A stretch of 64,000 bases of DNA from Fereydounia khargensis (lineage: Eukaryota > Basidiomycota > Ustilaginomycetes > Urocystidales > Fereydouniaceae), in the NCBI GenBank assembly GCA_026413255.1, contig JAOCZO010000021.1, positions 178,791 through 242,790 of the forward strand. Direction: 5' to 3'. This document shows positions 33,646 through 44,160 of this stretch, in pieces; the stretch's first letter is position 1; each line of letters begins with the position of its first letter. Below the pieces are notes generated by a model. The model did not search any database and was not told the origin of the DNA. It saw nothing but the letters and a program-made list of their open reading frames with translations. Position numbers and translations under genes: made by a program.

Positions 33646-34176
33646 ATGAAGAACAAGTGGATCTCCCTCCTGGTGTCGTTCCCATCTTTTTCCACTATTG
33701 TATCTGCCGGCGGATACAATGGCGGCAACTTCGTCATGCTGGACCGTGACAATGCTGCGGAATTCGTTGAAGGTCTTAAAAACGCAATACATGAGGTGCC
33801 CCCTAGCCTCAGGCCTGATGCGGTCAAGTGAGTCAATTCCAATCCTGACTTCTTGACTTCCGACCATGCGTTCTCACCGGTGCCTTCCAGCCTACTCGAG
33901 GCAGCTAGAGAGCATTTTGACAGGCGCGACACTTCCGAAGCGTGGATTCGCATCTTCAAAAACACCGATGATTCGCTCAACAACGCTTTTCTGAACTCTG
34001 AAGGAGTCAAAGACTATATGGAAATCCTCAAGAAGATTGACTTCAGAGAATCCAAGCTGTATGCCTGGACAAAAGAGCATGAAGATGAGAGCGACGAGAC
34101 CACTGACGAGGAGGACAACGTCGAGGCTTTGGAAGAGAGATTATCTCGAGCCCATCTCTCCAATCAAAAAAACTAG
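33646..34176 (+). CDS. Small secreted protein SSP5 (acidic tail)
   Basis: Exons 33646-33827 (182 nt) and 33891-34176 give 155 residues. The start MKNKWISLL is chosen by exon-1 length and the signal peptide; an upstream in-frame ATG at 33595 would bury the signal. The mature part begins SAGGYNGGNF; the block reads VMLDRDNAAEFVEGLKNAI and VPPSLRPDAV. Exon 2 is NLLEAAREHFDRRDTSEAWI, RIFKNTDDS, then YMEILKKIDFRESKLYAW. It ends in a strongly acidic tail (HEDESDETTDEEDN) not seen in the neighbours. No cysteine in the mature part. Function unknown. Confidence 0.84.
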
Positions 34177-35020
34177 GTCGGAAAGGGTTAAGGCAGCTCT
34201 AGACGCCTAAGCTAATTACTGTAGCTATGCACTTTCTTACAATACTGTACTGTACTGTGCTGTTCTGTGGCTTTTGCCTTCTTCCCTCGGGCTTCCTTTC
34301 AGCCCAGTGCTGACTCGTTCTCCTCCACTTTCAATTCTAGCAGCATGGTTTCTCGGCCATGCCGAACACCACCCCCTAACGTGCTAGCGCGAGAGATGGA
34401 ATGACGATCGCCAGTCTAAGGCAGTCCAACCGAGACTCCGACTCGCGAAGCTTGCAATAAAACCACGTCCGAGTCGCCATCCGATGCTAACGAAGACGGC
34501 GCGAGCTTTCTCAATTTATGAACCTTCCCCCTTGGACTTCAGGATACAGTAGTAGCGGAGTGGCTTCCGAAGTGCACAGCGAGCGAGACCGAGAAAGCGC
34601 CCAAGTCGCGATTGCTCTGAAACATGTCCATCAGCCTAGCTACAGTTCCAGCAGAGCTTTTCTACATCGCGGAACATGGCGGACTGAAAAGTCTTCTTTC
34701 AGTCGTGCGTCGACCGCGGCCGGTAGGACTTCGGATCGATAAGTCATGAGGCGCTCGGAGGCGTTCGGCACGTCCTGCGTCTGAAGCGCTGTTGGGAAGC
34801 CTCAGGAGGTCAGCGTTTGTGCTCTTACTCTACCGTTCAGTACCGTATCTGAAAAGTGGTCTTCAGGAGTAAAGGCTCTTGTCTTTGAGTCGAAAGGGAT
34901 AAAAAGGTGGAGCCTGTTCCCTATCTCCCCCTCTCATGCCATTCATCCCACATCTTCGTGTCCAACACCAGTCACAATAAAGCAAAACAAACCTCTCAAA
35001 GTCTTTCCAGCCCGCTTCCG
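34177..35020. other. Spacer SSP5-SSP6
   Basis: No gene recognised. A CTGTACTGTACTGTG run lies near 34244, and CTCCACTTTCAATTC near 34324 resembles the flank after SSP2. Confidence 0.55.
34898..34907 (+). promoter_or_regulatory. TATA-like box GATAAAAAGG of SSP6
   Basis: A one-base-longer variant of the family TATA box, 123 bp before the ATG. Confidence 0.6.
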
Positions 35021-35440
35021 ATGAAGATCAACGTATTCGCTCCCCTGGTCGCCTTTCTCGCCTTTGGCGCTCTCGTCTCGGCCGGTTTCACAAAAGATAC
35101 TCTCATGCTCCAGAGTAAGGCTGTCGCCGAAGAATTCCTTCAACGATTTGATGCAGCGATACGAAGCCGGAGCGTCCCAAACGCTGCCATGGAACACGCC
35201 GATTAGTGAGAACTCACCGAATTGTTCCTCATTATACGGCAACAGTGCATTGACTAGAACTGGGAAACTTTGTGCAGCCTTAGGAACAGGGTCGAAGAGT
35301 TTACCTTGAATGCCTATTCGCACGAGATAGGGCTACTCATTTTCAAGAGCCCGGGAGACAAAAGTAATCAGTCCAAAGAATTCAACGCTTACCGTAGCCT
35401 TGTCAAGAAACTCGACAAAGATGCGAGGAAAGCTGTGTAG
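35021..35440 (+). CDS. Small secreted protein SSP6 (cluster family)
   Basis: Exons 35021-35205 (185 nt) and 35278-35440 (GTGAGA...CAG, phase 2) give 115 residues. The signal peptide ends before AGFTKDTLM. The block reads LQSKAVAEEFLQRFDAAI, then VPNAAMEHAD. Exon 2 opens YLRNRVEEFTLNAYSHEIGL and continues LIFKSPGDKS, FNAYRSLVKKLDKDARKAV. It keeps the family architecture but has lost GGY and the GN pair. No cysteine. Function unknown. Confidence 0.82.
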
Positions 35441-36314
35441 AAGTCTTTTTGAAGTTCGATTCCGTTGAATGAGCAGTGTTGGTACCTGCACATGACCCAA
35501 GTTCTGGCCGAAAACCCCTTTTTGCCACAAACTAGAAAAACGATTTTGTCACAAACTAGAAAAACGAAAGAGTAACCCCCAATTGAATTCAAGCAGCAGT
35601 CTGCTGTACCTTTGCCGTTCCAAATTTCATGCTGCTTTGCGCAGCGTAATCGTCTGCGAGTACTGTATGCTGTATACGTGTGTCGACATACTATACAGTA
35701 CATACCGTCATCTCTCATGAGCTAGCAGCAGGTCAAATGGCTCTTTCATTACTTATCAATCGCAACAACATTGTAGAATGGCAAGTCACCTCGGGGTGGG
35801 GGTCCTCGTCATCTTTCCATGAGAGATTCGCCGGGGAACCTTGGATTGTGAGTACCCTTGCGTATGCGGGGCCATGGTGACTCATACCTTAGGAGCTATG
35901 ACAGACGTCCGAGCTGCAAGGCTTGAGAAAGCCAAGTCTGGGCCGTGAGCCGATTGTGTGACAGACGAGCTGGGCTACTGTCCTAGTTCGAAAGCCTCTC
36001 GAATACAGTACGACAGACACGATACAGTACATACTGTATCAAAAGCCATCTCGGATCGAAGGACCTCATCTCGGTCGCACATTTTCATCGGTCATCGGAA
36101 TCACAGGGTATGGGTAGTATCGAAGCATTCGCTGCTCGGTCCAGATCATTCGTACGCCCGACCAGTGTACTCTTAGCCTGTTTCTGCGACCGAATTGCCC
36201 ACAAGCGGGCAGGGTGCAAGAGAGAGCCTCGGGAGCTTTCTCTCTTTCGACTTCACCATCAGCTATTCAACGCTTTGCTAGAGTAAAACTAACGGCCTTT
36301 CCACATCGACTACG
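35441..36314. other. Spacer SSP6-SSP7
   Basis: No gene recognised. Contains a two-copy direct repeat at 35521-35567 and dense TACAGTA/TACTGTA words at 35660-35705 and 36000-36040. Confidence 0.55.
35521..35567. repeat. Two-copy direct repeat of about 23 bp
   Basis: Copies at 35521-35543 and 35544-35567 share the core CACAAACTAGAAAAACGA and differ mainly by GCC/GTC before it. Confidence 0.9.
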
Positions 36315-36744
36315 ATGAAGATCACCCTGCTGATCATCTTTGCCATCATTCCCTATTGTGTCTTCACTTCGGCGTTCCCAATCATCGGCGAACGAATTGT
36401 GCTCAACCCTGGCGACATCTACGAGCTTGACGATCGGGTTCGGAGTCAAAGTAAAAGCTTGCCAGTATCGGCTCGGGAGCATGCTAGACTGTGAGAAACA
36501 ACTCAAATCCTCTTTGTACAGACAGTATACTGAAAACGTCCCTGAACACAGCCTTCTTACCTTGGCCAAACGATTCAATAAGGATCTCGAACGGCTCAAA
36601 ATCCTTGTGCCTGTCTACGTGGATAACATTAAACCCCCTGAATTCAAGGAGTACAGCCTGAAGAGCTTGGAGCAGGAGCTCAAGACTCCTGAAACGAAGG
36701 AACATAGCTTGGAGAGGATCGGAGCGGAGCGCAGGCAAGCCTAG
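36315..36744 (+). CDS. Small secreted protein SSP7 (cluster family)
   Basis: Exons 36315-36490 and 36552-36744 give 122 residues. Among three possible acceptors I chose ACACAG at 36551, because it yields a 61-nt intron and restores the family opening LLLTLAKRFNKDLERL. A nearer acceptor would add 15 residues in the same frame. The signal peptide ends near TSAFPIIG; the block is IVLNPGDIYELDDRV, then LPVSAREHAR. Exon 2 has EYSLKSLEQELKTPE and a basic Arg/Glu-rich end. The NPGD motif links it to the LEPGN members to the right. Cysteine occurs only in the signal peptide. Function unknown. Confidence 0.75.
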
Positions 36745-37302
36745 GCTTCTCTGGTTTCTCACGGCCCCCAGGTTGTCCATGAGTGCTTCAATTTCGCTGT
36801 GGGATCCGCGCTGGCAGCAAAGGTCTCTCTATATCAAGTATCAGTAGTATCATGATTCTCTCTCCTCACGTTGCGATCTGTAATGCCACACTGCTTTAGC
36901 TATCTTTCATTGAGCGGAGTGCCCCTCTACAAACACATCTTTACATCAATTGGTGGCTCTTTTCTCCTTGCCCATCCAAGCCACTGGCTCGTAATGCTGG
37001 ATCTTATCAACCCATTCAATCACACTGATTTCCATTTGCGGGACGCCATCAAGAGCGAGAGAGCTTCTTTCTTCCATCGCTGAGAACTTGGTGTACTTCG
37101 GATCGATAAGCATTGCTCGAGCATGCCGCCTAGCTTGTGTTTTGACAGACGGTAGAAAGGATAAAAGGGCAGCTATTCTTACTTGAAAACGCTCTGATTG
37201 TCCTTTCTATCTGTTCGCAATTCCTAGCTTGTCACTCTCCAAGCCTGCGCCCTCATATACAGTAAGACAATCTTTCGATCACGCGACTCGCACCTTGTGG
37301 CA
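36745..37302. other. Spacer SSP7-SSP8
   Basis: No gene recognised; contains the SSP8 promoter. Confidence 0.55.
37160..37170 (+). promoter_or_regulatory. TATA-like box GATAAAAGGGC of SSP8
   Basis: A variant of the family box; the ATG lies 143 bp downstream. Confidence 0.58.
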
Positions 37303-37702
37303 ATGAAGATCAACCATTACATCCTTGTCACCACGCTTCCAGCCTTGGCGGCCTTTGTCACCGCCATCAACATCGGAAAGAACGACTTTATCGAGCTCGA
37401 TAAGGGAAATATCGTCAACTTCCTGGCCAGACTTGAAGGACGAATGGACGACATCCCTAGGTTTGCACAGAGTCATGCTATACAGTCAGTCGCTAAGCAG
37501 CCAGACCTATTGTACAACAGAGCTTCGTCTGACTTCGCCTTTGTGTGACAGGCTGCAAAAGGCGGCTGGGGACTTTAGAGACAGCCCGAGTGACACTTAC
37601 GCGTATCTCCCTATCTTTACGCAGAACAAGTCACCGGGCGGAACTACGAAAGAGCTCAAGAAGGAGTACAAGAGGTACCGTCAAATTCTAGAGGAAATTT
37701 AG
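37303..37702 (+). CDS. Small secreted protein SSP8 (cluster family)
   Basis: Exons 37303-37484 (182 nt) and 37552-37702 (GTCAGT...CAG, phase 2) give 110 residues. The signal peptide ends near VTAINIG. The block reads FIELDKGNIVNFLARLEGRM, then IPRFAQSHAI. Exon 2 begins QLQKAAGDFRDSPSDTYAYL and continues PIFTQNKS, then KEYKRYRQILEEI at the end. No tail follows the YxxxL motif, so this is a naturally short member like SSP2. No cysteine. Function unknown. Confidence 0.82.
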
Positions 37703-38846
37703 CTGCCCTACCTCATCCCATCAAATGTGAGAATCCGTGGCAGCCCTCAGCTCTGTCGGCTCTAGAGATGACTGGAGGGAAATATTCACAATGTCTGACC
37801 AGACAACGTCAAAAATTCAAATGTCACCTGCTTGTTGCCTTCACTCGCTGCTTCTCGGCCGTCTCAAAAGAGTCCGAGTCAGTCTCAGTGAACCACATGA
37901 CCGCGAATGACGAGCTCGGAGCTGCATGCAGCCACATTTGCTTCCGTTGTGGTGGCTTGGTCCGAGCGGTCTACCTTCGGTCTCGGATCATCTGAGGGAT
38001 GGTCTGTGCTTTGTGGCGCTACAAACAGTCAGTCTGCTTCGTAAACCTCCGCATCACGGCGCGGCCCTGCTTCAAGCCTGTTCTTTGTTTCTTCGGTACG
38101 ATGCACTGTCATTCACTTCGTCAGCAGAATTGTCTTGGTCCTCGGCCTGCCATTGTACTTCGGTGACAAAGATCAATACAGTTTTGCACTTTCGCAAGCG
38201 TTCATGCAGATGAAATTTACCTTTCAAAGCAAGGTCCTCAGTTACCTCCGCTGACTGAGTAGTGTTCGAAGAGGCTCAAGGAAAAGCCTGTGTTTGAAGG
38301 CCCCCCGATATGAGATTAATCACAAACCTTCCAGCCACTTTAAGATGCCGCAGCAAATCCCGACTGGATAGGCCTAGTGAACGACATACAGTAGAAACGC
38401 CAACGTAAGCCTCCCGGCCTGTTCGGAGGCAACCGTAATCTTTGCGCAGATCGATGCTCTGATCGTTTCTCCCGACACCTTTGTCTCGCCAGCGCCTGCC
38501 AGTCACATCATTAAAGTGTATCATTGTGGCGTAGCATTGCCAAGAATGACAGAACGAGAGGCAAGCAAGCCTTCACGACGGTCACACAGTCTCGGCTTGG
38601 TTTCGGTAGCAAGCCCGCGATGTGATCACAGTTCCCATTGTAATTTTGGTCACGAAGGCTGACCACAGCGCGCAACAAGACGAACAGATGCCAAGATAAA
38701 AAGGGAAGTCGCCCCTCCAGCTCGAGTTCTCTTTCCTTAAGCGACCAAAAAAAACAAACCACAGTCACTGCCTTGTCTCTTTGGATCGTCCGTACGTCCG
38801 TGGATAACGATCTTTTACCCACATCAAGCCCGCTTTCCGATTCTGC
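37703..38846. other. Spacer SSP8-SSP9
   Basis: About 1.1 kb, the largest gap within the cluster besides the one before SSP10. No coding remnant recognised by eye. Confidence 0.5.
38695..38705 (+). promoter_or_regulatory. TATA-like box GATAAAAAGGG of SSP9
   Basis: A family-type box about 150 bp before the ATG; it helped recognise the hidden gene downstream. Confidence 0.58.
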
Positions 38847-39202
38847 ATGATGAAGGCTTTCCTGATAACCTTTGCAGTCTTAGCCGTTACCACGGCAGCC
38901 CTCGGAATCGTCGACGGGGAAAATGTGACTGTTACACGCACAAACCTACTATCCATAATAGATGTGGTCGAAAATGCCATTAGGAGGGGAAAGCTGCCTA
39001 TCAATGCCATAGAGCATGCCGAATAGTAAGAGACAAGCCCAAGGCATTTTTCTTTCCTCAATCGTTGCTGACTCCCAGAAGTTTTCTGAAGCAGCTCAAG
39101 CAGCTCAGAGATTCAAACGCACTCAGGCAGGTAGCCAAAATCTATTCTGAAAATGTACAAGAGAGAATCCCCGTTTATGAAAAGTTCATCAAGACACTCT
39201 GA
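38847..39202 (+). CDS. Small secreted protein SSP9 (cryptic two-exon gene)
   Basis: Both exons are too short to stand out as open frames: 38847-39025 and 39082-39202 (GTAAGA...AG, phase 2), giving 99 residues. It begins MMKAFLITFAVLAVTTAALG, a clear signal peptide; the second Met is equally possible. The block is weaker: VTVTRTNLLSIIDVVENAI, then LPINAIEHAEY. Exon 2 reads FLKQLKQLRDSNALRQVAKI and ends IPVYEKFIKTL. Size, intron phase, HA-x-Y junction and position identify it as a family member. The acceptor used is CAGAAG at 39081, because the CAG five bases earlier would create a stop. Confidence 0.7.
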
Positions 39203-40349
39203 CGAGGATCTACCTCGTCCACTGTAAGTACCGTAGCAGCGCTTGCAACACCATTATTCCGGGTCAAGGAACGTGGGTCTATGGGTTCCACGCTCCCGCT
39301 ACAGTATCTTCATTTGTTACAGAGCTCTACTGTAAGTGTACAGTATGGTACCTAAAATTTACTGTTCTTTTTCGAGTCGTTACTTTATACACACGCGAGG
39401 AGTTCGCCTTGAGGCAAAACATTGTCATTGTCACAAACCTAAAATTGTTCACTGCAGATACTGTTCTGTGCCTCTGCTACGGTAATCCAGAAGTTCCTCA
39501 GTAGTGGGGCTGAGACTGACCATGCCTTACCGTGCGCCAGATCCGTGCAGCTCACGACTTTGTCCTGCTGTAACATGCTGTTCTTGCTTCTTTACACCGA
39601 AAGAAGTGAAGCCTGAGAATCTCATATCGGAGGTCGTTGGCAAATTTTGTGCCCAAGAGACATCTCGTCTCGGAAGTTGGCTCGGCTGAACGAACCTGCA
39701 GAAGCCATTAAACGCATATGCTGTATCCTACCGAAGGGGGAAAGGAGGGTCGGGTGTAGCTCAAGCTTGACGCCGGATGCAACCGCTGCGGATCAAGCTA
39801 GTTCCTATCGTATCATTTCGTTGGCTCGAAGTTTCATTCGGATCGCCCATGTAATCGCGTAGGGTACAAAGAGGCCACTAAGAGTCCATAAACGTCAATT
39901 TCATACTGTATAGTCCCAGTGAAATTTGCTTTCGGAGGCTGGTCAGTGCATAGGATCAAGCGTCGTGAGTTGCGGGTAGGTGGGCAACTACCTCAAATGG
40001 GAGATCACCTAGTCGAAGCTCTTGTGACTGGATGTCAAGCCAGAAGCCACTCAATCGCGATAGACTTGCACCTCTGAGCCGTGCATTTCCTGTTCCCATC
40101 CCTGTTGGCTTGACTTGGCCTGATGCAATTGATATTGATCGATATCGGAGATTCCTCGGAGTGATCCCGTGTATCGATCAACAAGCTGGCATAGATTCAA
40201 TGATTGAAATCACAACGATGAACCCTGTCAGGCTATGCACTAAACGGTATAAGTAGCGATGTCTTCTCATCCTCCCCTCCAGTCTTTCGTTCACTCAATC
40301 ATCCTATTTCCTACATTCAACTACGAGTCTACGCACAAACCAAGCTACG
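39203..40349. other. Spacer SSP9-SSP10
   Basis: About 1.15 kb without a recognisable gene. TACAGTA/TACTGTA words cluster at 39300-39360. GTATAAGTAG near 40248 is a possible TATA box for SSP10. Confidence 0.5.
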
Positions 40350-40775
40350 ATGAAGTTCGATTCAATCGCACTCCTCGCTTTGTTCTCAGCTGTCGCTACC
40401 TCGACATCCGCTGCTTACGTGAACCCGGTTGCAGGTCGGCTCTATGTTGATTTTAGCAACAAGGCCGAAATGGCAGAGGCTGTGCGCAACTTGGTTCAGA
40501 GCGTACCGGCATCAGTTCAAGGCCACATTGAAGCGTAAGTCAAACTTGATTCAAGTCTCTGCAACCCGTTCTCATTGATTTGAGGCAGTTTCGCTCGACA
40601 AATTGAGAACGATCGCGATATCGTTACCGGTATGTACGGTTTCTCCATCTACGACAAGGGCCTAGGCAAGCCGGGTTCGAAAGATCACGATAAGTATGTG
40701 AAGGCGCTGAGAGGCATCTCAATCGGGTATCACCCATCCCAAGAGCGCTATGTCAAATTCGCTAGCAAACCCTGA
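40350..40775 (+). CDS. Small secreted protein SSP10 (cluster family)
   Basis: Exons 40350-40534 (185 nt) and 40589-40775 (GTAAGT...CAG, phase 2) give 123 residues. The signal peptide ends near TSAAYVNP. The block reads LYVDFSNKAEMAEAVRNLV, then VPASVQGHIE. Exon 2 is AFARQIENDRDIVTGMYGFS, then IYDKGLGKPG, YVKALRGISIGYHPSQ and a basic tail. It keeps VP, the H-x-E junction and YxxxL, but F-xx-L is changed. No cysteine. Function unknown. Confidence 0.8.
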
Positions 40776-41375
40776 GAAAGGATGGGCTAGCGTTGAGATC
40801 TTCGAGTTGTCCGCCTCACCAAAAGGTGTTTGACTTTTGCTGATCCGCCTCGATGGCACACAGCGTGATCCGATCTCCTCAAAACTTTCCTCGTCGCAAA
40901 CCTGGTTACTTTGACCTCAAATCACCGTTCTCCAAATCATGTAGTTTGTGGTGGTTCAATCTTTGAATGAATCGCTGCCGAACGTCACATTCTCAGTATG
41001 AGAATAGTGCTGCCAGTGCGATACCAAGTGCATCTTCCCTGACTGGTTAAAGCCAAGCGGTGGTCTGAGCAAAGAGAGGCTGTGATGCTAGTCTCGGGGC
41101 TTGCCTAATCTGTAGCTCCTTGGATCACATGATAGTGCATGCTTCCGCCATGCTATGCTATCGCCCGTCCGATTCAGGTATGCTCCGAGGCGAAATAGTT
41201 GTGAACACCATTGCCCTTGTCTTCTCCGGACACATGGAACAGCAGCACAGGGCGTTGTACATAAGCACTCATGTCAGAGGCAGAAGGGCGAATCGAGCAC
41301 ACTTCAACGCGATCAACGGGTCGCTTCTTCTTTCTTTCCAAAAAGGAACACTGAATCTTTCAGCAGCAGTACGCG
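40776..41375. other. Spacer SSP10-SSP11
   Basis: No gene recognised; holds the SSP11 promoter. No clear copy of the family TATA box. Confidence 0.5.
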
Positions 41376-41840
41376 ATGAAGCTTCATCTGCTCTCCGTTT
41401 TGGCTATCTTGTCTACCGTTCTCGCTTTGGCTGAGATCCACGGCGATCTACTGGTCCTTGAGCCCGGCAATGCCCAACAATTTTGCAACAAGCTTCAAGA
41501 GATGATCGGTCGGCTTCCCTCTCTCACTCAGCCGCATGCTGCCCGGTGAGTTACCTGCACGGTCATCCTTACAATTAACGCCTTCGAGCTGACTCTGGAC
41601 TGGGACGGTTCACACGGCAGTCTCTATGACACCGTGAGGCGTCATCAATTTGCCAGGGGCGAGCGTTTTCGCGAATTCTATGTCTTCCCCTCTTTCAATG
41701 GCGAACCTCGTGAGGAGGACAAATCGGTCTACTTGGAAAAGCTGAGATCAATCGACATTGAGTACTCGGACAAGCGTCCTCATCCTTGGTTCAACGAGTG
41801 GACGGCGCGATTCAAGCCTAATCGTCTACCGAGTCTATGA
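41376..41840 (+). CDS. Small secreted protein SSP11 (LEPGN subgroup)
   Basis: Exons 41376-41545 (170 nt) and 41621-41840 (GTGAGT...CAG, phase 2) give 129 residues. The signal peptide ends near ALAEIHG. The block reads LLVLEPGNAQQFCNKLQEMI, then LPSLTQPHAA. Exon 2 starts RLYDTVRRHQFARGERFREF and continues YVFPSFNGE, VYLEKLRSIDIEYSD, then an aromatic end HPWFNEWTARFKP. One cysteine lies in the block. Exon 1 is 12 nt shorter than in the GGY members and equal to SSP12. Function unknown. Confidence 0.82.
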
Positions 41841-42457
41841 TTGTTGAAACGAGACGAGACGAGAGCGTTTATCAAATCGAACGTGTTCTGTATCGCGCCA
41901 TATCAATCGGCTTCTGCCTTCGAAATGAGAATGTTGAAGCAAGATGCAGTCCAGGTCATGGTAATGCCCTTCTCTTCGCACTTCCGTTGTACAGCCCATG
42001 TGTCGACCCCGATTGATTTTATTACGCCTGCCGTGACATGGTCCGAGTGAGAAAAGGCTGTATCACTGGTCTCGGATCCTGCTCGATAGTTCGTTCAACA
42101 CGGGCTATTTCAGCCTCCGAGCCGACGTGGCGCTCTGCAGGAGGTGCTGGGCTCGACTAATGGGTCGCGGCGAGTCTCCGACTTGGACTGCCGCACAGTA
42201 CAGAGATGTGCATGCCCAGTATCCGAGATGAAATGGCTTCCATCTCCATTGCATCAATTTCGGAGCCATGCTTGGCAAAGCGCCGGCGCTCGAACTGAAT
42301 TATTCTGCCCGATGTTCGGACACGGAGCTTCCAGTCAAGTTCGAGTCAGTGATAAAGGTGATACTGGATCGAGAGTCATGATCCCCTCGCTTCCTACGGC
42401 TTCTCTTAGCTTGCCTTCCCTTGCACTTCCACACTACGACATTCTGTAACCTCGAAG
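41841..42457. other. Spacer SSP11-SSP12
   Basis: No gene recognised; the last 100 bases before SSP12 are pyrimidine-rich. Confidence 0.5.
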
Positions 42458-42923
42458 ATGAAGGTACAAATGCTTTGCCTTTTGGTAGCCGCCACTGTAC
42501 CCGCTCTTGCAGCAGAGGTATCCGACTACACCGTTGTGCTCGAGCCAGGCAACGCCGAAGAGTTCCGAAAGGTCCTTGAATCAATCACAGAGAAGCTGAA
42601 TGAAGGTGTACGTCCGCATGCAAGAAGGTGAGCACCACTGCATCTCTAGTAACTGCCACAAAGTCTCTAGTCAAACACTAGCTCACCATACAACCAGACT
42701 CGTGGAGGACATCCAAAACTATCACTTTACAGAGCCTTTCCACAAATTTGAGGTCTACTCTCCTTTGGAGAAGATTCCGCCTCACGACCGAATCGACGAG
42801 TTTCAGTACCTTGTCAACCTTCGATATATCAAGCTCAATTACCGAAACTATCAACGACCGAAGCCTTGGTACAAAAGGCTATTCTCCTGGTTCGGGGGAA
42901 AGAAGGCTACCCGACAATATTGA
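42458..42923 (+). CDS. Small secreted protein SSP12 (LEPGN subgroup)
   Basis: Exons 42458-42627 (170 nt) and 42698-42923 (GTGAGC...CAG, phase 2) give 131 residues. The signal peptide ends near ALAAEVSD. The block reads TVVLEPGNAEEFRKVLESI, then VRPHAR. Exon 2 is RLVEDIQNYHFTEPFHKFEV, then YSPLEKIPPHD, FQYLVNLRYIKLNYRNY, and a basic-aromatic end KPWYKRLFSWFGGKK. Cysteine occurs only in the signal peptide. It is nearest to SSP11 and SSP13 in sequence and position. Function unknown. Confidence 0.83.
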
Positions 42924-43466
42924 TTGGCAGTTCTCTCAACCTGTTCCAAATTCGCATCGGTCTGCTTCAAAGCATTGAAACGCATAGCTTCTGATGACAA
43001 AAAAAGATGTCTACTGTCATCCTTACTGTATAATCGAACAAGGCCTCATTTCCTCGACTTGTCTTTAATCCCATATTGTATCGTATTGTAATGAACAGTT
43101 CGGAATCTCTGACGTGCAATGGGCAGGCAAGTCTGCACTGAACTGAACTCGGGGCTGCTTTTCTCGGAGCTGCTGCTTGAGACGAGTGCAAATACAGTCG
43201 CTCCAGTGTTATGACATGGCACTGCCCATCTGGAACAAACTCACTTTGTTTCATCATTGATATGTGACCATGCGGGAAAATGCTGAATACGACAGATCAA
43301 TGGTGTCACCAATGGATGACAAAGCCCTACCATCACAGAGATGAAAAGTGCCCCCGAGAACGACGCTGTGAAATAAAAGCTCAGCCGATCAGGACTGGAA
43401 ACCAAGGAGCTGTAATTTTTCCACTGCTAGTACCCTTCAATCACTCGCCACTCTTCTCCCTCTCCG
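42924..43466. other. Spacer SSP12 to relic
   Basis: No gene. AAATAAAAGC at 43371-43380 looks like a surviving TATA box before the relic gene. Confidence 0.5.
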
Positions 43467-43660
43467 ATGAAACACCTCCTGCTTGCTTTTCTAGCCTTCT
43501 TCGTTCCCAGCCTTGCCGGTGAAGAACCGAATTGATTTTTAATGACCGTCCCACCTATCAGGACATGCTGTAGGGGATAGATATCAAGTACCGGAGACTT
43601 GAGCCAGAGGGACCGTGGTATAGCAGGTTGCCGTTCATTAAGTACTGTATAAGGTCTATC
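43467..43660 (+). pseudogene. Relic of a cluster member (signal peptide plus C-terminal piece)
   Basis: An ATG at 43467 starts MKHLLLAFLAFFVPSLAG, a good signal peptide, but a stop follows at codon 23 (43533-43535). About 45 nt later another frame reads YQDML, a stop, then GIDIKYRRLEPEGPWYSRLP near 43560-43630. The piece after that stop matches the C-terminal part of SSP13 (RIKYDVEDPWWARLPF), and SSP11 has SIDIEY at the same place. The whole conserved block, intron and start of exon 2 are missing. I read this as an internally deleted, dead copy. The right boundary is approximate. Confidence 0.7.
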
Positions 43661-44160
43661 CCAGGAAGTACTGATAGCGTGGCAAAGGGTCACCAGCTGT
43701 CTCAATGCTTGATTCGAAGAAAGAGATCTTGTATTGTGCTCCAATCCTTTCCCTAGTCTCCAAACTTCAAATCGTCAGAAGTCCAATCTTTCTACAGTAC
43801 ATACTGTATCATCAATTACGTGTGAAATCTTCGCCAATCCTACTAATTGCTGGTTGAGTACGAGATAAAGTAAACTGAAGTACAGTATCACAGTATCTTC
43901 GTCAGAGAGCTGCTTCCAAGTCAGTATGGCTGAAAGGGTAACGGAGAATTGCGAGGAGGTGAAATTCGAGGCTCCCCCTGTTGTAAGGCTTTGCAGTAAG
44001 GGCGTCCAACCACTACTATGCTAGATTTTTCCCACATTCATTGGCATAAAAAGCACAGGTTCTGCCACTTTAATCGGTCCCACCTTCTCACATTAGAGAA
44101 CTCAGTTACCTGCCCTCCCGATCAACCTTCGTGCTCCGCTCATCATCCCCGATCGCCAGA
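43661..44160. other. Spacer relic-SSP13
   Basis: No gene. TACAGTACATACTGTA-type words occur at 43795-43810 and 43880-43905. CATAAAAAGC at 44045-44054 is the likely TATA box of SSP13. Confidence 0.55.

Noticed and set aside
33243-34010. 255-codon minus-strand frame over SSP5
   Set aside because: Antisense to a confirmed two-exon gene and uninterrupted across its intron only by chance; no motif.
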